Assembly (NCBI GenBank): GCA_030040115.1 | Contig: JASHUH010000476.1 | Span: 1-9,367 of the forward strand | Source of the DNA: Acidobacteriaceae bacterium | Lineage (GTDB): Bacteria; Acidobacteriota; Terriglobia; Terriglobales; Acidobacteriaceae | Length of the DNA: 9,367 bases | Direction of reading: 5' to 3' | Shown here: one piece after another, positions 1 through 5,417 of the stretch | Layout of the letters: every line of letters begins with the position of its first letter | Position numbering within the stretch: the stretch's first letter is position 1 | Program-made: the position numbers and the translations under genes | The notes under the pieces: model-generated | Databases searched by the model: none | Seen by the model: only the letters and a program-made list of their open reading frames with translations | What the model was told of the DNA's origin: nothing

Positions 1-641
1 GCCCCTGATGCAACCCCACCAGCTCGCCTTTCCACCCTGCTAGCGATGGCTTCATCGCTCCCGCGGACAGTCGGCCCTGAGCAACTTTAGCTTATCACTC
101 ACAATTACAACTGTAGTACTAGTTACTCAGCAAAGTGGATTCGTGTGGCCAATGTCACTCAATCTTGGTCGGGGGCTCGATTAGCTTGGCGTAAAGCCTT
201 TCCGGGTTTTTGAAGCTGAACGGGCGGGTGAGCATCGGGCCAACTTATGGGATACACGCGAACCCGTTTTTGTCAGCCGTCGATCGGTTCGGAGAGCCGG
301 GCCCGTTACGCGTTCATTCGTGGCTCTCATACCCACAATAAGGAAGTCCCAGATTCGCTTGGGGCTTTCTTATTCGGCGGCGCGCCTCCGCTGCAAGCCG
401 CACGGAGAAGATTGGTGGTTGGGGAGATGATTCGCAGCTTCGAACGCGGTCTGCGATCAGTCGCGCACTCCGCCGTCAGCCGTCTCAATCCATCGACAAA
501 CACTCGGACGGCTTAGCGGGATCCGCCGTCGGAGCGGTTGTGGGCTCCCGAGACGAAGAGACCCCATTGCGTAGGAATGCAGGCCCGCTCCGGTTTGCGC
601 TGCAACGCCCGTTTTCGCACCGAATCGTTTTGCGTTGCCGG
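1..641. other. Gene-poor left end, no supported gene
   Basis: I see no convincing gene in this stretch. The open frames present have no recognisable domain, no good ribosome binding site and Arg/Ser-rich compositions typical of out-of-frame reading. The one well-formed element is the hairpin at 337-374. A shorter GACGGC/GCCGTC inverted repeat lies at 507-512 and 525-530, downstream of the ATPase gene, but has no T-run. A 26-codon minus-strand frame at 155-235 has a protein-like composition and could be the tail of a lost gene. The stretch may be decayed coding sequence. Confidence 0.5.
337..374. terminator. 14-bp stem-loop, candidate (bidirectional) transcription terminator
   Basis: AATAAGGAAGTCCC (337-350) pairs with GGGGCTTTCTTATT (361-374) around a 10-nt loop. 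Read as plus-strand RNA, all 14 positions pair, two as G-U wobbles. The 3' arm is U-rich (CUUUCUUAUU) and the 5' arm A-rich, as in intrinsic terminators that work in both directions. It lies about 270 bases beyond the stop of the minus-strand ATPase gene and could end that transcript or one entering from the left. No small RNA was identified in front of it. Confidence 0.5.
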
Positions 642-2114
642 CTATACGCGTGCCGACGTGGTGGCGGGCTTTGCCCCGTCGGTGCGGTGGACGCGCAGAT
701 TATCGATCGCGTATTCGATGTAACGCGGCGTGAATTGCGGCGGCTCGCCCATGAAGCGACAGGTGGCCACTACCTGGTCGACGATAAAACGCGGCTGATA
801 CGCGGCCAGGTCGAGCCCCTTTTCCTCCCTCACTTTGGCGACGATGAACCGGAAGACATCGTCGCGCAATTCGAGGCCCTGGCGGCGACATACGCCATCG
901 AAGATGGCGCGGTAATGTTCGAGGCTGGGCGAGCCGATCTCGATCTTGTAAGGTAGGCGACGCAGGAACGCGGGATCCATAAGGTCCTCGGGTTCCAGGT
1001 TGGTGGAGAAGATCACCAATTCCTCGAAAGGGATGCTGAAACTCTTGCCGGTGTGCAGCTTGAGATAGTCAACGCGGCTTTCAAGCGGCACGATCCAGCG
1101 ATTGAGCAAGTGGGTGGGGCTGACCAACTGGCGGCCGAAATCGTCGATAAGGAAACAACCGCCGAGCGCCTTCATGTGCAGCGGCGCTTCGTAGAAATTT
1201 CCCGTCGAATCGAAGCGCAGGTCCAGCATGTCGAGGGTCAACTCGCCGCCGGTAATCACAAAGGGCCTGCGGCAGGGAACCCATCGCGCATCGTAGGTTT
1301 CGCGTTTGATGAAGGAATGCGGTTCATCCTCACCGCCTTCCACGTGATCGAGCGGCACGTGAATGCTGGGATCGTGGAAGCGGATGATCTGGCCTTCGAC
1401 GATGATGGCGTAGGGAACATAGATAACGTCGTGAAAGACGTTGGCGAAGCTGAGGGCGACGGAGGTTTTGCCGTTTCCCGGCGGCCCGTAGAGGAGGATG
1501 GCGCGACCGGAGTTCAATGCCGGACCACTCTGCTCGACGAGGCGTTGGTCAAAAGTCAGATCGCCAAGGCCCTTGCAGATGCGGTTCACGGTGACGCGCT
1601 CATTGGTGAGTTTTTGCCGGGCCACTTGCTCGTTGAACTCGGCGAGGGTGACCGGGGCTGGCCCCACATAGCGCGACCGGTCAAGAGCGTCGGCGGCCCA
1701 GCGTCGGCCCTCCTCGGTGAACGCATAGCTCATATCGAGAAGGCTGTCGGACTTGCGCGTGCCAAGCGTGTAGAGCAGCTGCTGGTCGACGGCAATGGCC
1801 GCGAGGTCGAGCACGATCTGCAGGGGCAGCTTGATGGCGTCCACATATTGGCGCACAGAATCGAGCCGGCCCGTGTAGATGAGCTTCATCAGCAGGGAGA
1901 GCAAGTCAGTCCCGTCAATGCCGGTGTCGGCAATGTCGGCCGGCTCTCCCGGGATACGATGAATGAAACCGTCAAAGACGTGCTGCTCGATAGCGCCGAT
2001 GGCAACCAGGTTGTCGCCAAGACGCCCACCGTGTGACTTGATCCGCTCTACCGCCCTGGCCACGTCTATTTCGCTCACCAGCCGCGCGCGAATCAACAGG
2101 TCGCCCACTCTCAT
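642..2114 (-). CDS. AAA-type P-loop ATPase with N-terminal MshEN-like domain
   Basis: A cytoplasmic ATPase of 490 residues; its substrate is unknown. Residues 1-50 resemble the MshEN/GspE-N domain found at the front of type II secretion and type IV pilus ATPases, some of which bind cyclic di-GMP (GDLLIRARLVSE, then GGRLGDNLVAIG). The AAA core follows: Walker A GPPGNGKT at 210-217, Walker B FLIDD at 321-325, a sensor-like FSTN at 369-372, and an Arg pair in FLRRLPYKI at 383-391 that may act as the finger. About 95 residues separate Walker A and B, more than usual, so an insertion is likely. No pilus or secretion gene is nearby. I start at 2114 because the MshEN-like domain begins exactly there. 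An in-frame ATG at 2204 would add 30 basic residues. Neither start has a good ribosome binding site. A TACAAT box (minus strand, 2242-2247) would suit the longer form. The ATPase call is firm; the role is open. Confidence 0.85.
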   Translation of the reverse strand: MRVGDLLIRARLVSEIDVARAVERIKSHGGRLGDNLVAIGAIEQHVFDGFIHRIPGEPADIADTGIDGTDLLSLLMKLIYTGRLDSVRQYVDAIKLPLQIVLDLAAIAVDQQLLYTLGTRKSDSLLDMSYAFTEEGRRWAADALDRSRYVGPAPVTLAEFNEQVARQKLTNERVTVNRICKGLGDLTFDQRLVEQSGPALNSGRAILLYGPPGNGKTSVALSFANVFHDVIYVPYAIIVEGQIIRFHDPSIHVPLDHVEGGEDEPHSFIKRETYDARWVPCRRPFVITGGELTLDMLDLRFDSTGNFYEAPLHMKALGGCFLIDDFGRQLVSPTHLLNRWIVPLESRVDYLKLHTGKSFSIPFEELVIFSTNLEPEDLMDPAFLRRLPYKIEIGSPSLEHYRAIFDGVCRRQGLELRDDVFRFIVAKVREEKGLDLAAYQPRFIVDQVVATCRFMGEPPQFTPRYIEYAIDNLRVHRTDGAKPATTSARV

Positions 2115-2273
2115 GCGCGATTCGATTGTTTCCCCCGTGGAACTTGATGGAAATGACGTCCGCTTTGCCGTCCCCTTCTTTCGCCGGCGAGTGGGCCGGC
2201 GCATGGTGCTTGCGGAAAGAAATTCGGACCAAGCAAGCTGTATTGTACGGCGCCTGCCACTTGGAATCTCGTC

Positions 2274-2291
2274 GGGGAGGCATCGCTCCCC
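2274..2291. repeat. Short perfect inverted repeat at the IS remnant edge
   Basis: GGGGAG (2274-2279) and CTCCCC (2286-2291) flank six bases. The repeat sits between the end of the transposase remnant and the upstream region of the ATPase gene. It overlaps the point where the insertion sequence may end, near 2290. It could be a small hairpin in the ATPase leader or a chance feature; there is no T-run. Confidence 0.3.
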
Positions 2292-2755
2292 AAGGCAATC
2301 GCATGCACGTCATTTGCGTCCGAGGAGTTCAGCGCGGTAGGGGTCGGAGATGGCGGGATGATTGTTCGCGTTTCGATGCTTCCTTTTGGTTTGACCGGAT
2401 GGAGCCGGATGAGATTGAGGGTGATGTGCTTGAGGACGGCGAGATGGCGCGCAGTTGCTTTGGTGCGGGCGCGCCTCGGGTCGTGGTTGAAAGACACATC
2501 CATGACCCAGTGCAATCGGTTCTCGACCGTCCAGTGCGAGCGGATGGCCTGACGGATGCGTTCGGCGCCGGGGGGCAGAGTGCTGATATCCAGGCGCCGT
2601 TCCCCGATGGTTTTGTTGCCGATGGCGCGTTCCGATTCGAGCCCGGCGAAGGAGCGCACGCCTTTCCATTGCTGCGGCTTGTCGAGACGCTGCCGTTAAT
2701 CGAAGACGGCGCCGCGGGGGGTTTCGATGCGGCCGTGATTCTTTTCTACGGGAGA
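2290..2755 (-). mobile_element. Truncated ISAs1-family insertion sequence remnant
   Basis: Only the transposase 3' half and the downstream end survive; the N-terminal half and the opposite terminus are missing. The proposed left limit is the sequence CAAGGCAATCGCATG at 2291-2305, just past the transposase stop, where a terminal inverted repeat would be expected. I could not confirm this because the partner end is gone. The right limit is set by the loss of transposase similarity near 2750, where the plus-strand coding remnant takes over. The element is certainly non-autonomous. Confidence 0.6.
2310..2755 (-). pseudogene. ISAs1-family transposase, C-terminal half, with stop and frameshift
   Basis: The minus strand reads VEKNHGRIET (2749-2720), an ISAs1 family signature. 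It continues to an in-frame TAA at 2698-2696, then through LDKPQQWKGVRSF to IRSHWTVENRLHWVMDVSF and ITLNLIRLHP. The HW-x-x-EN-x-LHW block carries the Glu of the DDE catalytic triad; the two Asp residues would lie in the missing N-terminal half. Near 2352-2357 the frame is lost. One extra base there restores a plausible tail, SDPYRAELLGRK, ending at the TGA at 2312-2310. Without it the frame runs on past 2114 into the ATPase gene with meaningless sequence. Three lesions (truncation, stop, probable 1-bp deletion) make this a dead gene. A GTG at 2659 could initiate a fragment, but nothing suggests a function. Confidence 0.85.
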
Positions 2756-3444
2756 TCACCGGAAGCGAGGTTTCCGTCTCCGATTACGCCAATCGCAAAT
2801 ACGTTCCCGAACCGAATAAGCTCACGGCGGACGAGCTGCGCCTTTGCCACACCATTCTGTGGGGCGACAACTCGGCAGCCGCTATCGACCCTCCGATTGC
2901 GATAAGAATTGGCGCCCTGGCGCAGAGCAGCTCGAAAACCATCGATGCGCGCGCGGCGCGGAGCATTCAGCTCTCCGATCTCAAAACCGACGACAACTTC
3001 ATCTTCCTCGGCAGTCCCCGTTCCGATCCATGGTCCGCCCTCTTCGCCGACCAGCTGGACTTCAGGTTTGTCTTCGACAGGAGCGCCGGACAGGAGATCA
3101 TCCGCAACGTCCATCCGCGCCCGCAAGAACTGCCGGCTTACGTTCCGACCGCGGAGGGTTGGGGCGCCGGCCAATCGTACGCCATCATCGCTCTTATCCG
3201 GAATCCTGACCAGAACGGGCAGGTTCTTCTCGTGGCTGGAGCGGACGGGGAGGGCACCGAGGCCGCGGGAAAGCTGGTCACCGACTTGTCGCGCTTTTCC
3301 GCCGCCTTATCGAAATGCGGGATCCATCCCGGCGGACCGCTCCGGCATTTCGAGTTGCTCCTGGGCCTGAACACCATGGCCGGCTCGCCGAACAACGTCG
3401 ATATCGTGGCCTGTCACGTGCTCCCAGGCGGCGCCAGCCGTTGA
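2749..3444 (+). pseudogene. 5'-truncated gene, C-terminal fragment of an acidobacterial-type hypothetical protein
   Basis: Plus-strand frame 1 is open from 2587 to the TGA at 3442-3444 but has no ATG. The first usable start is a GTG at 3232, well inside the protein-like part. From about 2749 the translation becomes convincingly coding: REITGSEVSVSDYANRKYVP, then a LRLCHTILWGDNSAA segment, FIFLGSPRSDPW, FRFVFDRSAG, YAIIALIRNPDQNGQVLLVA, and an end at FELLLGLNTMAGSPNNVDIV. The order GSPRS-x-PW, FRF-x-D, a strand-rich core with an AGADGEGTEAAG loop, and MAGSPN matches, from memory, a C-terminal module common in large Solibacter-like proteins, some with a winged-helix N-terminus. I cannot name its function. 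Upstream of 2749 the frame reads antisense to the ISAs1 remnant, so the N-terminal part was lost at that junction. A short product from GTG 3232 (70 residues) is possible but unlikely to fold. Confidence 0.65.
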
Positions 3445-3472
3445 CGATTCGATGATGCGCCCCCGATCCGCC

Positions 3473-3907
3473 TCAATCCTTCTCCCTCCGGCCTTCTCCC
3501 TCCGGGTCGTGGCGCACGGCGCACGGCGCGTTGAAGACCATCGTCGCACGGCCGTCCGCCGCATATGCGGGCCAATGCGGAAGGCCGCTATGGTTGGGAT
3601 GGCCGCTGCGCGCAAAACTCACCCACGTTGTAGCCATCTGCTTGGACAAGGCGAAGGCTTCCGGATCGCCGGCGCTATAGTGGTCGCAAATCCCAGCAAT
3701 CACTTTGCTTGGCAGGCAGGGAGGCGTTTCGGCTTCGGAGTCCGGGGCCGGCGGCGCGAGTGCGTGCATCCTGCCAGGACCGGCAAGCGCACCGGCCAAT
3801 CCCGCACCCAGAGCCGCCATCCCTCCCAGCAGTGTCCGACGGCTGACCGTTGCCGCTTTGTGCTCATCGATTCTCCCCGCATGGGGTTCTTTCACCGTCT
3901 CGTCCAT
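3473..3907 (-). pseudogene. Internally deleted carboxylesterase: Tat signal joined to the last ~65 residues
   Basis: The frame gives 144 residues from the ATG at 3907, chosen because AAGGAG lies 8 bases upstream. Residues about 20-45 form a twin-arginine signal: VSRRTLLGGMAALGAG, an Ala/Gly-rich hydrophobic stretch and LAGPGRMHALAP. The last ~65 residues match the C-terminal end of type B carboxylesterases (para-nitrobenzyl esterase family): FALSKQMATTWVSFARSGHP, then LPHWPAYAADGRATMVFNAP. Full-length members have about 500 residues. The oxyanion hole, the GESAG nucleophile region, the Glu and the His are all absent. The stretch between signal and tail (PCLPSKVIAGICDHYS) matches neither and may mark the deletion joint. 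It converges with the remnant ending at 3444, only 28 bases away. It could still be made and exported as a small non-catalytic protein, but decay is more likely. Confidence 0.7.
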
Positions 3908-4170
3908 CGCCAACTCTCCTTGAAGAACTGAATCATACATACGTTTCCTCGCGAAGAAAATGGGGAGCCTACTCAATCAAAATGCCGCACGCCAACGCCG
4001 CATTCAATGCGAAGCGAGCGCCCGGCTTCCTGTGGCGCCTTAAGCGGCGTCGCAACAATCCCTCGCCCCGGCCATAGTATTGGTATTTCAGGCGGTTCCC
4101 ACCATTCTGGGCGCTGAAGCCAGCGCGGGCGTGAGCCAATATCAAGAAATTTGCATTCTTCCTGACACCC
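3908..4170. other. Intergenic region between the vapC-like gene and the esterase remnant
   Basis: This stretch carries the leader of the esterase remnant, read on the minus strand. Its ribosome binding site (AAGGAG) is within 3908-3925, and a TATGAT box lies about 25 bases further upstream without a convincing -35. The rest has an open minus-strand frame rich in Arg and Gly with no recognisable domain and no start signal. I found no terminator after the toxin gene. Confidence 0.4.
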
Positions 4171-4626
4171 CTATGCCCAAAGCGGGAACTGCTCCGGATC
4201 GTCCTTCCAGGGATTGAACACCGCCGCCCCGCTGTTGGCGACATGGATGACGTTCCGCGTGGCGAGGTAAAGGTCGTGCTCAATCGCCGTGGCCGCCAGC
4301 AGCGTATCGATCACTGAGGGAGAGTGACCGGTCAGGCGTTTGACCTCACCGCTGATCGCTCCCCAGCGCAGCACGATCCGATCCGACATAGAAAGCATCC
4401 GTCCTGAGAACCGGGACTCCAGCGCCACGACCGCCCGTTGCAGGCGAGGACGCCGTTTGCCGCCTAGGGGCAAATGCTGGATACCTTTCTGATATTCGCC
4501 GATGGTGAGAATGCTGAGAAACAGGGTGTGTTCCGGCACGGACTCGATCCACTTTGCGACTTTCGGGTGGGGTTTGGCGCCGCTCACTTCGGCAATGACG
4601 TTGGTATCGAGCAACCAACCATTCAC
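4171..4626 (-). CDS. vapC: PIN-domain toxin, VapC/FitB-like ribonuclease
   Basis: A 151-residue PIN protein, the usual VapC/FitB size, expected to cleave RNA with Mg2+ when not held by its antitoxin. The first strand is WLLDTNVIAE with Asp7. Glu44 sits in LTIGEYQKG and Asp107 in SVIDTLLAATA. The fourth metal-site position is Asn125 in LATRNVIHV, and the Asp-Phe that often follows (TRN-x-x-DF) is His-Val here. The sequence ends in FNPWKDDPEQFPL, the typical NPW tail of the group. Translation starts at a GTG whose bases overlap the antitoxin stop (GTGA), so the two genes are translationally coupled, antitoxin first. The family call is secure. Activity is likely, though the missing fourth acidic residue leaves some doubt. 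Confidence 0.93.
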   Translation of the reverse strand: MNGWLLDTNVIAEVSGAKPHPKVAKWIESVPEHTLFLSILTIGEYQKGIQHLPLGGKRRPRLQRAVVALESRFSGRMLSMSDRIVLRWGAISGEVKRLTGHSPSVIDTLLAATAIEHDLYLATRNVIHVANSGAAVFNPWKDDPEQFPLWA

Positions 4627-4874
4627 AGGGCGATTTCCCTTCCGGCATCGGGTTCCCGTTCCAGATCGAGATCGGATAGCCCGAGCCCCTGAAGGAAGCG
4701 AACCAGCGGCTGATGTCCCTTGGGCTTGGGCAGCATTTGCTTGTACGCTTCGGGCGCAAGGATCACGGCTGCTTCTTTGCCGCGAATCGTCACCAACTGA
4801 GGCCCCTCGGTCCCGGCCAGCCGCACCACTTCACTGAGCCGCGCTTTAGCATCTTCGAGTTTCCACCGCTCCAT
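4623..4874 (-). CDS. Phd/YefM-family antitoxin (prevent-host-death type)
   Basis: An 83-residue antitoxin for the downstream PIN toxin. The N-terminal Phd/YefM DNA-binding fold reads MERWKLEDAKARLSEVVR, then GPQLVTIRGKEAAVILAPEAY. The C-terminal tail (PLVRFLQGLGLSDLDLE, then GREIAL) is acidic and would wrap the toxin. Such antitoxins repress their own operon as dimers, more strongly when bound to toxin. I start at 4874 because the conserved fold begins at that Met, but it has no clear ribosome binding site. An in-frame ATG at 4937 adds 21 residues (start MPRTATRRRKP), has GGAG 11 bases upstream and lies about 37 bases from the expected transcript start. Either start may be used. Its stop overlaps the toxin start. 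Confidence 0.9.
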   Translation of the reverse strand: MERWKLEDAKARLSEVVRLAGTEGPQLVTIRGKEAAVILAPEAYKQMLPKPKGHQPLVRFLQGLGLSDLDLEREPDAGREIAL

Positions 4875-4888
4875 GCTTTGAGGAATCC

Positions 4889-4902
4889 AGGCGGATCCGC
4901 CT
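4889..4902. promoter_or_regulatory. 14-bp perfect palindrome at the antitoxin start, candidate operator
   Basis: AGGCGGATCCGCCT is an uninterrupted palindrome about 15 bases upstream of the short antitoxin start. If the longer start is used it lies inside the coding region. Phd/YefM dimers bind short palindromes near their own promoter, so this is a candidate autoregulatory site. The GC-rich palindrome could also be chance in this genome. Confidence 0.35.
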
Positions 4903-4959
4903 ATGGGTTTTCTGCGGCGAGTTGCAGTGCGCGGCATCGCGGTTTACGCTCCAAGGGCA

Positions 4960-4979
4960 AACTGACTATCTGACCAGTT
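4960..4979 (-). promoter_or_regulatory. Inverted repeat overlapping the expected transcript start of the TA operon
   Basis: AACTG (4960-4964) and CAGTT (4975-4979) face each other across 10 bases, a centre spacing of about one and a half helical turns. The repeat lies immediately downstream of the -10 box and covers the expected start of transcription. A repressor bound here would block the promoter, which fits antitoxin autoregulation. The arms are short, so this is a suggestion only. Confidence 0.35.
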
Positions 4980-4980
4980 G

Positions 4981-5010
4981 ATTATATCCGAGGGCCCGAA
5001 TCGGTGTAGA
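4981..5010 (-). promoter_or_regulatory. Sigma-70-type promoter of the toxin-antitoxin operon
   Basis: On the minus strand a perfect TATAAT (4986-4981) is preceded, 18 bases upstream, by TCTACA (5010-5005), a 4-of-6 match to TTGACA. Transcription would start near 4974 and run into the antitoxin gene. A perfect -10 is rare in GC-rich DNA, and its position and orientation suit a short-leader operon. Confidence 0.6.
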
Positions 5011-5082
5011 TGAATTCTTAGCGTTCCAGGCATCCGAACGCAATGGGATTTAACAAGCCGGGACAAGTCGTCCGCCAACCGC

Positions 5083-5313
5083 TCAATCGAGAGCGAGTAT
5101 TTCCGGTAAAATTTTCAATCGCCCTCGATAAATCGCTTCATCGCCTTTGGGAGCAGAGGGTGGTGGCTTCAAATCCTTCCCACTGGCTATTTCCTTCCTT
5201 TCTCTGTCGCACTTCTCCTTCTCAATTTGCAGAACAAAAGGAAAGCGCGGCTTGGCCTGCCAGCACGCAAAGCAGCCGGCCTTCTGGTCTTGGAGGCAAT
5301 CATCGCTTTCCAT
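5083..5313 (-). CDS. Possible small hydrophilic protein, unrecognised
   Basis: A 76-codon minus-strand frame in the gap between the TA promoter and the enolase-superfamily gene. It begins MESDDCLQDQKAGCFACWQA, contains a CFAC (CxxC) pair plus two further Cys, then a charged stretch (IEKEKCDRERKEI) and a Lys/Pro segment. The composition is protein-like, but there is no clear ribosome binding site. Its third codon positions are only about half G or C, unlike the neighbouring genes. I do not recognise it. It may be a decayed gene or chance. Confidence 0.22.
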   Translation of the reverse strand: MESDDCLQDQKAGCFACWQAKPRFPFVLQIEKEKCDRERKEIASGKDLKPPPSAPKGDEAIYRGRLKILPEILALD

Positions 5314-5341
5314 CCTGCGGCTAGGCTTGCGGTGTCCCGAG

Positions 5342-5347
5342 TATAAT
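5342..5347 (+). promoter_or_regulatory. Candidate -10 box of the enolase-superfamily gene
   Basis: A perfect TATAAT lies 70 bases before the start codon on the plus strand. No good -35 hexamer stands 16-18 bases upstream, so an activator may be needed or the box may be chance. Otherwise the 5000-5417 gap shows only the weak reading frame on the minus strand. Confidence 0.35.
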
Positions 5348-5417
5348 TGGACGGTCCGGGGTCGCCGGCAAATTCCAGTCAAACGCTTGAGAAGGGGCAT
5401 CCGCAGAGGAGGAACTT

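Noticed and set aside
1..55. Minus-strand frame from ATG 55 (MKPSLAGWKGELVGLHQG) leaving the left edge
   Set aside because: Only 18 codons are visible, the GGGAG lies just 2 bases from the ATG, and no family could be recognised.
90..120. Resemblance of TTATCACTCACAATT to a lac operator half
   Set aside because: The spacing is one base short, the other half is absent, and no lac-type gene is present; chance similarity.
285..312. GGTTCGGAGAGCCG, similar to a tRNA T-arm or a group II intron domain
   Set aside because: No acceptor, D or anticodon stems fit around it, the T-loop consensus is broken, and no intron reverse transcriptase or domain V was found.
1053..2036. Long plus-strand open frame (327 codons) opposite the ATPase gene
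   Set aside because: It is antisense to a gene with clear Walker motifs. It has no ribosome binding site or recognisable domain, and long antisense frames are common in GC-rich genes.
2126..2905. Plus-strand open frame across the IS remnant
   Set aside because: It reads antisense through the transposase remnant and continues in a frame different from the convincing plus-strand coding of 2749-3444.
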